Source: JAYGED01 sp046582565 (GTDB taxonomy: Bacteria > Pseudomonadota > Alphaproteobacteria > JAAXGF01). Taken from it: DNA of 16,150 nt. Made by a program: the position numbers and the translations under genes. The stretch lies in contig JAYGED010000087.1 in the NCBI GenBank assembly GCA_046582565.1, positions 1 to 16,150 on the forward strand, given 5' to 3'. The notes beneath the pieces are model-generated. The model saw nothing but the letters and a program-made list of their open reading frames with translations. It was not told where the DNA came from and searched no databases. Each line of letters starts with the position of its first letter. Positions within the stretch are counted from its first letter, which is position 1. Shown in pieces: positions 7,148 to 16,021 of the stretch.

Positions 7148-7894
7148 GCCGGTGATGAAGCGCGCCTCATTCGAGGCCAGATAGACGATTGCCAGGGCGA
7201 TTTCTTCAGGCGTGGAGATGCGCTTCAGGGGGGCGTAGTTGATCACCCGTTCCTCGGCGGCGGCGGGGTCGCGGGATTTTTCGATGCCGTCGCGGCGCAC
7301 CATGTCGGTGTCCACATAGCCCGGACAGACGCAATTGACCCGCACATCCGGCGCCAGGTCGAGGGCCATGGCGCGGGTCATATTGACCACGCCGCCTTTG
7401 GAGGCGCAATAGACCACCAGGCGATGCTCGCCGATCAATCCGGCGTCGGAGGCCAGATTGACGATATTGCCGCCGCTTTTGCGTAAGGGCTCCAAGGCCG
7501 CCTTGATACAGAAAAATGTGCCCTTGAGGTTGACGTCGAGGGTCTCATCCCACAGCGCTTCGTCCATCTCCTCAATCGGGCCGCTATGGCCGACTCCGGC
7601 GCTGTTGACCAATATATCCAGGCCGCCGAGGCCGTCTATGGCGGCCGCCACCGCCGCCTCACATCCGGCCACCGTGCCCACATCGCCGGGTGCCGAGACC
7701 AGGCCATCACCGCCCAGCTCACCACCCAGTTCGTTTATGGCCTTAGCCACGGATTCTTCAGAGCGGCCGTTTACGGCAACCCGCGCCCCGCGCTCGAGGA
7801 ACGCACTCACCGCTGCCCGGCCGATGCCGCGGGTGCCGCCGGTGACGAGGATTTTCTTAGCAGTGAAATTCCTATCTATGAATTCTGGGGCCAT
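7106..7894 (-). CDS. Short-chain dehydrogenase/reductase (SDR)
   Basis: 262 residues, the normal length for a classical SDR. NAD(P)-binding motif TGGTRGIG at 18-25, NSAG at 97-100, then the catalytic set N122, S149, Y162 and K166 (Y-C-A-S-K), and PGYVDTDM after beta 6; GSALAIDGGSS is the usual C-terminus. The first-loop arginine (R22, with NGRS at 42-45) is compatible with NADP(H), but this is inference. It resembles the 3-oxoacyl-ACP-reductase/glucose-dehydrogenase type; the substrate is unknown. The ATG at 7894 is chosen because GGAGGAATAGGT lies directly upstream. The stop of the creatininase-like gene is two nt away, so the two form an operon and may act in one pathway. Confidence 0.92.
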   Translation of the reverse strand: MAPEFIDRNFTAKKILVTGGTRGIGRAAVSAFLERGARVAVNGRSEESVAKAINELGGELGGDGLVSAPGDVGTVAGCEAAVAAAIDGLGGLDILVNSAGVGHSGPIEEMDEALWDETLDVNLKGTFFCIKAALEPLRKSGGNIVNLASDAGLIGEHRLVVYCASKGGVVNMTRAMALDLAPDVRVNCVCPGYVDTDMVRRDGIEKSRDPAAAEERVINYAPLKRISTPEEIALAIVYLASNEARFITGSALAIDGGSSAGR

Positions 7895-7896
7895 AC

Positions 7897-8628
7897 CTAT
7901 TCCTCCGCTACAAATGCGGCGTAGGCATCGGCGACGGATTGGGCGGCGAGGTCGATGAACTGATTGCCATGCTCCGGCGTGGCCAGGGAGGGGTCCGAGC
8001 CGATGCGCCCGTCGGGATAGCGGCGGCGGAAATCCTCGGGCCCATAGAAGCGCCCCGACGGCGCGACCTTGGGATCGAGGGTGGCGGACTTGATGTCGTC
8101 GGGATAGACGGCCTGGGTCACCGCGACCTCCGATGGGGTGGCGTGGCCGCCCTCGCTGTCGCCGTAGAGATCTTCGGCGAGCTTCGAGATCTTGCGGCCG
8201 ACAAACCAGTTGACCAGCTTGCAATGGAATTTTGCGCCGGCAGGGGCCGTTGCATAGGCCTCGTAAAAGGCCCCGTTGACCGTGCCGATATTGCCGCCAT
8301 GGCCGTTGACGAACATCATCCGATTAAAGCCGTGGCGGGCCAGGGAATGGACATTGTCGCAGACCACGCTGACCAGGGTCGAGGGCCGCAGGGTCATGGA
8401 GCCGGGAAAATGCATGTGATGTTCGGCCATGCCGATGGCGATGGTCGGCGCGACCAGGGCGCCCGTGATATCGCCGACGCGCGCCGAAATGACCTCGGCG
8501 GTGATCGCGTCGGTGCCGATCAGACCGGTCGGGCCGTGCTGCTCGGTCGAGCCGATGGGAATGATGACCCCCTTGGAGCCTTCGAGGTAGGCCTCGACCT
8601 CTTGCCATGTGGATGTTTGTAACTGCAT
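7897..8628 (-). CDS. Creatininase-family amidohydrolase
   Basis: 243 residues, matching the creatininase/creatinine amidohydrolase family, which includes ArfB-like formamide hydrolases and MftE peptidases. Visible metal-site motifs are IGSTEQHGP with E29 and H31, TD40, the FVNGHGGN loop with H110, and GGHATPSEVA with E167 in place of the family's HAGxxETS. In true creatininase the loop reads NGHYEN and its glutamate binds the second metal; here that position is glycine (G112), so creatinine itself is a doubtful substrate. The start is an ATG at 8628; the ribosome binding site is weak (GGGGCGCAAGACAA upstream). It lies two nt before the SDR gene and is probably its operon leader. Confidence 0.88.
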   Translation of the reverse strand: MQLQTSTWQEVEAYLEGSKGVIIPIGSTEQHGPTGLIGTDAITAEVISARVGDITGALVAPTIAIGMAEHHMHFPGSMTLRPSTLVSVVCDNVHSLARHGFNRMMFVNGHGGNIGTVNGAFYEAYATAPAGAKFHCKLVNWFVGRKISKLAEDLYGDSEGGHATPSEVAVTQAVYPDDIKSATLDPKVAPSGRFYGPEDFRRRYPDGRIGSDPSLATPEHGNQFIDLAAQSVADAYAAFVAEE

Positions 8629-8721
8629 TTGTCTTGCGCCCCTGATTGGTATGATCCGCCGCCGCCGCTGGAGGGGCCGCGGGCGTCACTGATCGGTTGT
8701 TGATGGAATGATATTGTGCCG

Positions 8722-8985
8722 CTAATTGGCGCGAACGTTTGCGCTCCTGAAAGACGCGGAACCTGCAAGAAGTGCTTTCGGTGATTCACGGCCACAATAA
8801 GCGCGCGCGAACTTCACTGTATCGGGCGTCTCGCAGAACAGGCAGCGGGCGAGCCAGCCCAGAACGCCTTGACGCCGGCTGTTATCGATCCGGTGATGCG
8901 GCATGCCGACACCGGCGAAACCACGGCAATCGCCATAGAGTTCCGGCTTGGCGAGCACCAGCACGAAATCATCGAATTCGATCAT
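8722..8985 (-). CDS. Small hypothetical protein (87 aa)
   Basis: I do not recognise this protein. It is kept because GGAGG lies five nt before the ATG at 8985, an excellent ribosome binding site, and because the first two thirds use GC-rich third positions like neighbouring genes. The sequence begins MIEFDDFVLVLAKPELYG and contains a CLFC (CxxC) pair near the middle; the last 30 residues look less protein-like and use more A/T-ending codons, so the gene may be truncated or frameshifted. A plus-strand frame across the same DNA (about 8772-9000) is also open and lacks a start codon. It lies 93 nt upstream of the creatininase-like gene on the same strand. Confidence 0.4.
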   Translation of the reverse strand: MIEFDDFVLVLAKPELYGDCRGFAGVGMPHHRIDNSRRQGVLGWLARCLFCETPDTVKFARAYCGRESPKALLAGSASFRSANVRAN

Positions 8986-9049
8986 TCTCGCCTCCGATTT
9001 ATTTGAGGGTTTCCGGATTATAACAGAATCACCGGTTAATGGGGACATT

Positions 9050-9091
9050 CAAACGCATGAACGACACTGGCAAACGCATGAACGACACTGG
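9050..9091. repeat. 21-bp perfect tandem repeat, two copies
   Basis: Positions 9050-9070 and 9071-9091 are identical, each reading C followed by AAACGCATGAACGACACTGG. They lie in the 168-bp gap between the divergent 87-aa ORF and the yciI-like gene, 62 bp before the latter's start. The repeat may be a replication slippage product or a pair of protein-binding sites at a two-turn spacing. Confidence 0.9.
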
Positions 9092-9153
9092 ATAGGCTGG
9101 CCCGCCTGGCGTAAAGTGCCGCGCTGAATTAGCCTCTGTTTGGAGATCATCTT

Positions 9154-9444
9154 ATGTATTTCGCCATTTCCTGCATCGACAAAGCGGGCGCGCTTGAGCT
9201 TCGCATGGCCAACCGCCCCGACCATATCGACTTTCTCAAGGCCAATGCGGCCGCGGTGAAATTCGCCGGGCCCTATCTCAGCGAAGACGGAGAGGCCATG
9301 ACCGGTAGCCTGATTATCCTCGAGGTCGCCGACCGCGCCGCCGCCGAGGCTTTCGCGGAGGCCGACCCCTACGCTATCGCCGGGCTATTCGAGAGCCGCG
9401 AAATCCGGCCCTGGAAATGGGCCATCGGTAATCCGGACGCGTGA
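9154..9444 (+). CDS. YciI-like (YCII domain) protein
   Basis: 96 residues, a single YCII domain of ferredoxin-like fold. Family signs are the N-terminal strand MYFAISCIDK, the RPDHIDFLKAN segment with the conserved histidine (H24) thought to be part of the active-site-like dyad, the AGPYLSEDGEAMTGSLIILE core, and the DPYAIAGLFESREIRPWKW end, which is typical of the family's D-P-Y/F-x-x-A-G-L/V-F motif. Function of the family is mostly unknown; some members are fused to or act beside enzymes of small-molecule breakdown. The ATG has GGAG eight nt upstream. Its stop codon lies inside the first unit of a 16-bp tandem repeat. Confidence 0.9.
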   Translation: MYFAISCIDKAGALELRMANRPDHIDFLKANAAAVKFAGPYLSEDGEAMTGSLIILEVADRAAAEAFAEADPYAIAGLFESREIRPWKWAIGNPDA

Positions 9445-9498
9445 TTGGCCTGATGCGTGATTGGCCGGGCGCGTAATAGGCCGGACGCATAATCCCGG
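9435..9498. repeat. 16-bp degenerate tandem repeat, four units, across the yciI-like stop
   Basis: Four consecutive 16-bp units start at 9435, 9451, 9467 and 9483. Unit 1 is GGACGCGTGATTGGCC, unit 2 differs at its first bases (TGATGCGTGATTGGCC), unit 3 is GGGCGCGTAATAGGCC, and unit 4 is the most diverged (GGACGCATAATCCCGG). Unit 1 contains the last codons and TGA stop of the yciI-like gene, so the array seems to have grown from its 3' end. Increasing divergence toward the dioxygenase gene suggests an old duplication. Confidence 0.8.
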
Positions 9499-9505
9499 TC
9501 AAAGG

Positions 9506-9540
9506 GTCCTATAAGATCGAAATATGCTCTAGAATAGGAC
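9506..9540. promoter_or_regulatory. Wide inverted repeat upstream of the dioxygenase gene
   Basis: GTCCTAT (9506-9512) and ATAGGAC (9534-9540) form perfect 7-bp arms 21 bp apart, inside an AT-rich stretch that ends 22 bp before the dioxygenase start. The position fits an operator overlapping the promoter, or two half-sites for a dimeric regulator. No regulator gene is adjacent, so the function is a guess. Confidence 0.4.
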
Positions 9541-9562
9541 TATCAACGAAGGGAATGCGACC

Positions 9563-10474
9563 ATGGCGGAAATTCAATCGATCAATCGCGAGAGCTCGGC
9601 CGACGAGGCGATGGCCATCCTGGATCGTGACGGCGCGGTGATCTATGAGCGTGTGCTCGACCATGAGACCATGGAGACCATCGGGGACGAACTCGACAGC
9701 TATCTCGACCGCTCCTATCTCGGCGAGGGCGATTTCTGGGGCTATAAGACCAAACGGGTCGGCGCCCTGGTGGCAAAATCGAGGGCCTTTGCCGAACAGG
9801 TCGCGCCCAACCCGGTGATCCTCGCGGTCATGGACCAGCTGCTGGGGCCGCGTTGTGAACGCTACCAACTGCATGTCACCCAGTCCGTCAATATCGGGCC
9901 CGGCGAGGCGGAACAGATCCTGCATCGGGACGATGCCTTAATGCCCTTTGTCCACCCCGGCCCGCAGTCGCTATGCAACACCATGTGGGCGCTCTACGAT
10001 TTCACGGCGGAAACCGGCGCAACGCGGGTCATCCCGGGTAGCCACCTGTGGGACGATCAGCGCATCCCGGGCGCGGACGACGAAATTGTCCAGGCGGTCA
10101 TGCCGCGGGGCTCCTGCCTGATCTACCTCGGCTCGGTGTGGCATGGTGGCGGCGCCAACCGCTCGGCGGATCAATGGCGCAACGGAATGATCTGCGGTTA
10201 CAGCCTGGGTTGGCTGCGCCAGGAGGAAAACCAATATCTCGCCGTGCCGCCAGCCATCGCCAAGGACCTGCCCGAGCATGTCCAGCACCTGATCGGCTAC
10301 AAGATACACGGCGGCTTCCTAGGCTGGGTCGAAGGGCACGACCCTCATGTCGTCCTTGAAGACAAATACAGCGACGTCATGCCCGCCACGCCCAGAGGCG
10401 GTGAAGTCACCGAGGAAACTCAGATATTGAAGACGGCCACGCTCGGTGAGCCCGGCTTCATCACTTGGGGCTGA
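9563..10474 (+). CDS. Phytanoyl-CoA dioxygenase (PhyH) family Fe(II)/2-oxoglutarate oxygenase
   Basis: 303 residues. The facial triad is visible as H121-x-D123 (LHRDDALMPF) and H194 (VWHGGGANRS), with R200 six residues later in position to bind 2-oxoglutarate. ALYDFTAETGATRVIPGSHLW (about 144-163) is the hallmark core strand and turn of the PhyH family. Such enzymes hydroxylate small organic acids, CoA esters, osmolytes or natural products using O2 and 2-oxoglutarate; the substrate here is unknown. The ATG at 9563 is preceded by AAGGGA about 9-14 nt upstream. It lies after the yciI-like gene with a 118-nt gap filled by repeats, and converges on the PHP gene with only 20 nt between the stop codons. 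Confidence 0.92.
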   Translation: MAEIQSINRESSADEAMAILDRDGAVIYERVLDHETMETIGDELDSYLDRSYLGEGDFWGYKTKRVGALVAKSRAFAEQVAPNPVILAVMDQLLGPRCERYQLHVTQSVNIGPGEAEQILHRDDALMPFVHPGPQSLCNTMWALYDFTAETGATRVIPGSHLWDDQRIPGADDEIVQAVMPRGSCLIYLGSVWHGGGANRSADQWRNGMICGYSLGWLRQEENQYLAVPPAIAKDLPEHVQHLIGYKIHGGFLGWVEGHDPHVVLEDKYSDVMPATPRGGEVTEETQILKTATLGEPGFITWG

Positions 10475-10494
10475 TTTCGAGTGCGCCTGGGCGG

Positions 10495-11409
10495 TTACGC
10501 CGCCAGCCAGAACGGGTTTGACCAGGCGTGGCGGCCCTCGGCGTCGAGGACGGTGATGCGGATGTGGCCCTCGTTGAAGCGCTGAAGCGGGATGTGGCCT
10601 TCGGTGATGCCGTCGCCCTTGACGAATTTGGCGCGCGCTCCCTTGCCCTGGACGCTGATCACCGATGCCGGCGAACAGGCGACGACGATCTCCTCGTTAA
10701 CGACACGGATGTCGTTGATCTCGGGGCCCTGACTGGAATAATAACGGCCCGCCTTGAGGGATTGCAGAATCAACTCGGGATCCAGGCTTTCCGCCCAGAC
10801 CTGTATCCAGCCGCCGAAGGCGTCGTGGGTCACGCGATGGGCGTCGTCGGTGGCGAAGGCGCTTAAGCGCCGGCCCTGGTTGAGCAGGATATCGCAGAGA
10901 GCCCAGCCGTAGCCCCGGTCGTTCTCCACGTGTGATCCGTGGTTATAGACCTCGATGGCATGGGCGCATTCGATGATGTTGGCGTCTTCAGGGGTCAGGC
11001 CGTACCATTCCGGATGGACGATGCCGATGAAGGCGCCGGCGTCGGCGGCGCGCTGGGTCAGGGCGACGATGCTCTCGTCATCGCTGGTGGCGGCGAAGTC
11101 CGGCGGCAAACCGATGGCCAGCACGTGCCAAATTTCATCGATCAGGGTTCGCCCGACATGAAGCTCAGCGCCGATCAGGGTGGTGAAATCATCCCGGCGC
11201 AGGTCGCGGGTGTCGGTCACCGGATAATCGTAGCGCTCAAGAAAATGGTCGGACAGGGTGAGGAAATCATAGCCCGCGCGATGATAGAGATCGATCACCT
11301 TGGCGGGCGCATGGTCGCCGTCCGAATTGGTGGAATGGGTGTGGAGATTGCCCTTGAAGAAGCGGCCGGACCGGTTGAACGGAGCTTGGCCGAACGGAAG
11401 ATTGTCCAT
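10495..11409 (-). CDS. PHP-domain metal-dependent phosphoesterase
   Basis: 304 residues. PHP motifs are clear: GNLHTHSTNSDG with H23 and H25, TLSDH (D54, H55), GAELH with E82 and H84, GIVHPEW with H132, and FATDDAHR (D188/D189, H191). These residues bind the two or three metal ions of the fold. A C-terminal beta-rich part of about 90 residues follows, as in PHP proteins related to TrpH/YciV-type phosphoesterases, although the substrate (nucleotide, phosphosugar or other phosphoester) cannot be told. I start at ATG 11409, which has AAGGG eight nt upstream; a frame from 11481 would add 24 residues without a ribosome binding site. It is divergent from the Rieske gene. Confidence 0.9.
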   Translation of the reverse strand: MDNLPFGQAPFNRSGRFFKGNLHTHSTNSDGDHAPAKVIDLYHRAGYDFLTLSDHFLERYDYPVTDTRDLRRDDFTTLIGAELHVGRTLIDEIWHVLAIGLPPDFAATSDDESIVALTQRAADAGAFIGIVHPEWYGLTPEDANIIECAHAIEVYNHGSHVENDRGYGWALCDILLNQGRRLSAFATDDAHRVTHDAFGGWIQVWAESLDPELILQSLKAGRYYSSQGPEINDIRVVNEEIVVACSPASVISVQGKGARAKFVKGDGITEGHIPLQRFNEGHIRITVLDAEGRHAWSNPFWLAA

Positions 11410-11521
11410 CTCAATTACCCTTGATGGGAAACCCTGGTTGTATGGCGATGTCATATGGCACCATGGCGCGCAATTAGCCACAAAAATATTAGGGATTTAT
11501 GAACGAGGGGTATTTTAAATT

Positions 11522-11863
11522 TTGAACAAGACTGGGGTTTTATGCCGGCTCGACGACATCGCGGAGCCCGGATCGATGGGTTTCAGCCTGGGGGCCGGTG
11601 CGCAGCGGCGGGAAATTTTCATCGTGCGAGACGGTAATGGTGGGTTACGTGCCTTTGAAAACAGCTGCCCCCATACCGGCGGGATGCTCGATTGGGTGCC
11701 CGATCAGTTTCTCAGCTTCGAGCGAAAGCACATCCTCTGCGCCACCCACGGGGCGCTGTTTCGCATGGACGACGGCCTCTGTGTCCATGGCCCCTGCATC
11801 GGCAAATCTTTGGTTTCAGTTGCCGTGAGGATAGTGGGCGAACATATCGAATTGGTGGACTAG
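11522..11863 (+). CDS. Rieske-type [2Fe-2S] ferredoxin
   Basis: 113 residues, a single Rieske domain. The cluster ligands are in CPHTGG (C49, H51) and CATHGALF (C73, H76), spaced as in Rieske ferredoxins. RMDDGLCVHGPCIGKSL is the usual strand after the second ligand box. There is no transmembrane helix or signal, so it is soluble; such proteins pass electrons to an oxygenase or reductase. No Rieske oxygenase alpha subunit or ferredoxin reductase is present in the window. A TTG start at 11522 is the only realistic one, since an in-frame stop lies two codons upstream and the next ATG would remove the first strand; GAGGGG lies 11 nt before it, rather distant. The stop lies 55 nt before acs on the same strand. 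Confidence 0.92.
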   Translation: MNKTGVLCRLDDIAEPGSMGFSLGAGAQRREIFIVRDGNGGLRAFENSCPHTGGMLDWVPDQFLSFERKHILCATHGALFRMDDGLCVHGPCIGKSLVSVAVRIVGEHIELVD

Positions 11864-11918
11864 CGCCTTTTTATGCTGATAATCGGCCTAGGGAGAAACA
11901 CGTGAGGAGCGCTTGATT

Positions 11919-13853
<1,935 letters not shown>

Positions 13854-13878
13854 GGGATCAGGAGCTGGGCCGCCCGTA

Positions 13879-14109
13879 TTATTTGGCGATTAGGCGCTTA
13901 CAGGTGGGTCCTATATAGGACCAGATCGTTTCGATGATGGCGTTGAGCGAAAGACTGTCGAGATTAATTGATGCGGCGTAGGCGGCCCATTGATCGGCTT
14001 TCCGTTTGTCATTGACGAACTCGGCAGCAAGGTCGACCGGTGGGTCACTTGGTATGTCGGTTCCCTGTCGCTCGAACGTCGCGCGGATATGATGGATAAG
14101 CCTGACAGT
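13879..14109 (-). pseudogene. C-terminal remnant of an AbiEii-like nucleotidyltransferase toxin
   Basis: An open frame of 76 codons plus stop (TAA at 13881-13879) has no start codon and is bounded upstream by an in-frame TAA at 14112-14110. It reads LIHHIRATFERQGTDIPSDP, then continues with DLAAEFVNDKRKADQW, AAYAASINLDSLSLNAIIE and WSYIGPTCKRLIAK. This looks like the C-terminal end of AbiEii/AbiGii-type nucleotidyltransferases, which typically show an IRATFxRRGTxLPxxxP stretch, then KxxQW, then a final helix pair. AbiEii is the toxin of the type IV AbiE toxin-antitoxin and phage-defence system. The N-terminal catalytic domain and the AbiEi antitoxin are absent, so the locus is dead. The family call is from motif memory. 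Confidence 0.6.
13907..13922. repeat. 16-bp perfect palindrome
   Basis: GGTCCTATATAGGACC is a perfect self-complementary sequence inside the AbiEii remnant, where it encodes part of its WSYIGPT segment. It may therefore be chance. It shares GGGTCCTAT with positions 9504-9512, one arm of the inverted repeat ahead of the dioxygenase gene. Confidence 0.6.
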
Positions 14110-14204
14110 TTACCCACAGGCTCAACAGCAACAAGAAGATATGATAAATAGGATTCAGGCAGCTTGACCAGGAAGCCGGAATTAGACAACACTTTAACTC
14201 GGCT

Positions 14205-14236
14205 GCCAAACTGTCCAATAAAGTAGGACCACCTCA
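14205..14236 (-). mobile_element. Possible solo end of an IS3-like element
   Basis: On the minus strand the sequence reads TGAGGTGGTCC, then an AT-rich spacer, then TTGGACAGTTTGG. Many IS3-family ends start TGA, contain a run of Gs/Cs and then GGACAGTTTG. No transposase frame follows it, and no opposite end was found, so it would be a remnant. It lies just upstream of the break point of the AbiEii remnant (14109). The evidence is thin. Confidence 0.25.
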
Positions 14237-14352
14237 GTCTGAAACGGATGATAAGCAGCGGTCGAGTATCCGTTTGAATTCTGAACCATTTCCTATATCC
14301 CGACGGTTAAGCGGGAAAATTGAGCGCGGGTCGTCTTTGGGTGACAATACAT

Positions 14353-15210
14353 TTATCGAACCGGGGCGCAGTAGACGTCTTCGGCCTGCAGGGCGGCGCA
14401 GAGGGAAATGGCCGCCGCCATGTCGGCCAGGGGGCCGGCCTGGACGCGGACCCAGACGCCCTTGTTGGCGCCGAGATCGATATGTACCAGTTCCACCGAA
14501 AGGCCGCCCAACAGATCGGTGTGACGTTTTCTGATGGTGTCCCACTGGATTGCCGCCGCACCCATGGTGCGGAACGAGGCGACATGTACCCAGATGCTCA
14601 TCGCCGATGTCTGGTTGCTCTCCGGTAAAGGAGAGTCGGGCGGCTTGAGGATGATTTCATTCGGCGCGTTAGCGTCGGGGCGCTCGGGCTGTATGAGCAA
14701 AGTGGTGTCATAGGCCCTGCCGGCGAGTCGCTCGACGGACGGCGGCGGTTTGTTGAGCCCGCGTGATGCCTGGCTGGCGCGGCTGTACCAGAGCACCGCG
14801 GCGGTGTAGTCACGAGGCACGCCGAAGCCGTTCTCGTAGAAATGAGCAAGCCGCATCTGGGCGCTCACATTGCCGCCCAGGGCAGCGATGCGGAACCAGT
14901 AGGCCGCCCTGAAATAATCCTGATCGAGACCGAGGCCGCGGGCATAGAGATCACCCAGGGCAAATTGAGCCAGGGCATGGCCCTGCTCGGCGGCTCGCCG
15001 GTACCAGTACGCCGCGCTGCTATAGCTCTGCTCGAAGGATTGCCCGTTCTGGTACATAAAGCCGAGGCTGACCTGAGCGTCCGCGTCGCCGGCAAGCGCC
15101 ATCGGCGGCAGGGCGATCGAGGGCGGCGCGTCCGGGGGTATGGCCTCGCCGCCGCATGCGGCGACCAGCACGAGTATCGCTACGGTCCAGAATCGAAGCG
15201 CCCCGATCAT
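14353..15210 (-). CDS. Sel1-repeat and SPOR-domain lipoprotein
   Basis: 285 residues. The N-terminus is a lipoprotein signal with hydrophobic core and lipobox VAAC, so C19 should be the lipidated residue. Then come about three Sel1 repeats (about 41-76, 77-112 and 113-148) with the typical AxxxLGxxYxxGxGVxxDYxxAxxWYxxAA pattern. A linker rich in Pro follows, and the last 80 residues (about 204-283) form a SPOR domain, which in other proteins binds denuded septal peptidoglycan. The likely place is the periplasm, anchored to a membrane, with a role in cell-envelope or division processes; this is inference. The ATG at 15210 is chosen because it begins the signal peptide; a longer frame from 15339 would place 43 charged/polar residues before it. 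No strong ribosome binding site is visible. It stands alone, flanked by remnants. Confidence 0.88.
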   Translation of the reverse strand: MIGALRFWTVAILVLVAACGGEAIPPDAPPSIALPPMALAGDADAQVSLGFMYQNGQSFEQSYSSAAYWYRRAAEQGHALAQFALGDLYARGLGLDQDYFRAAYWFRIAALGGNVSAQMRLAHFYENGFGVPRDYTAAVLWYSRASQASRGLNKPPPSVERLAGRAYDTTLLIQPERPDANAPNEIILKPPDSPLPESNQTSAMSIWVHVASFRTMGAAAIQWDTIRKRHTDLLGGLSVELVHIDLGANKGVWVRVQAGPLADMAAAISLCAALQAEDVYCAPVR

Positions 15211-15445
15211 CGTACAAACTGTGAAGCCATGGGGCGGATGGTAACACGGTTCGCCGGTTCTTAACTCACACGGCGTGAATCTGAAATTTTGGGGGCTGTT
15301 GTATCCTGGCCCGCGACTAGGGTTAGGGCTAAGTGGCAAGCGGTGGCGACGGGCTGGTGGAAGTCAAAGCGATGACAAGTGAAATTGACATCTAGCGTTC
15401 CGCCAAACTCCTGATTGACCAGCATGGTGAAGGCGCAGCAATGCG

Positions 15446-16021
15446 CACCGATCTGAACTCATCGACTTGGAGATTGCCGAGCATGATGGCCGTATCGTTA
15501 AGACGATGGGGGATGGCCTGTTGTTGGAATTTCCATCCGTAGTCAACGCTATTCAATGCTCGCTCGAAGTTCAGCAAGGCATGGCGGAGCGCAACGAAGG
15601 GACCGATGATGCCCAGCGCATCATTTTCCGCATTGGCGTCAACCTGGGCGACCTCATCATCGAAGGGGAAGATATATTTGGTGACGGCGTGAACATAGCG
15701 GCGCGCCTACAAGAAATCTCCGAGCAGGGCGGAATATGCGTTTCCGGCGCTGTTTTCGAACAGATGTCCGGGAGAACTGATCATAAGTTCGATGATTTGG
15801 GATATAGGAAGCTCAAGAATATTACTCAGCCGGTCCGCATCTACCAGGTCAGATTCACTGAAACTCACTCGGACGGGGAAACCCGAACTGGATTTGGCAC
15901 ACGAAAAAGGCAGCCAGTCGCTTCCGGTGGATGTCTTTGTGGCAGCGTGAGATACGAAATCTGGGCCGAGCCTCTTGGGGCCGGATACTGCCACTGCAAA
16001 TTTTGCAAACTAGTGGATTGA
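15446..16021 (+). pseudogene. Class III nucleotidyl cyclase fragment fused to a truncated GFA zinc domain
   Basis: The frame is open from about 15431; a TTG start would be at 15467 and the stop is TGA 16019-16021. From HRSELIDLEIAEHDGRIVKT on, it matches the catalytic domain of adenylate/guanylate cyclases: TMGDGLLLEF with the second metal aspartate (15512-15514), then FGDGVNIAARL with the transition-state N and R. The N-terminal ADVVGYSRLM part with the first catalytic aspartate is missing. Just upstream, another frame gives LLIDQHGEGAAMRT, which looks like the preceding piece displaced by a frameshift. After about residue 150 of the TTG frame the sequence turns into SGGCLCGSVRYEI and GYCHCKFC, the C-x-C and C-x-C-x2-C zinc ligands that begin GFA (glutathione-dependent formaldehyde-activating-like) domains. 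It stops three codons after a CTAG where an IS630-like element seems to have entered. Probably non-functional. Confidence 0.7.

Noticed and set aside
10490..10504. GGCGG-TTACG-CCGCC hairpin between dioxygenase and PHP genes as a bidirectional terminator
   Set aside because: The stem is only 5 bp, it overlaps the PHP stop codon and no T-run follows on either strand.
13911..14192. 93-codon minus-strand frame across the AbiEii remnant
   Set aside because: It runs in a different frame from the AbiEii-like coding remnant and its translation is Ser/Pro-rich with no family signal.
14242..14275. Inverted repeat AAACGGAT/ATCCGTTT beyond the lipoprotein gene as a terminator
   Set aside because: The 18-nt loop and the lack of a T-tract make it a poor terminator; it may be part of the nearby insertion remnant.
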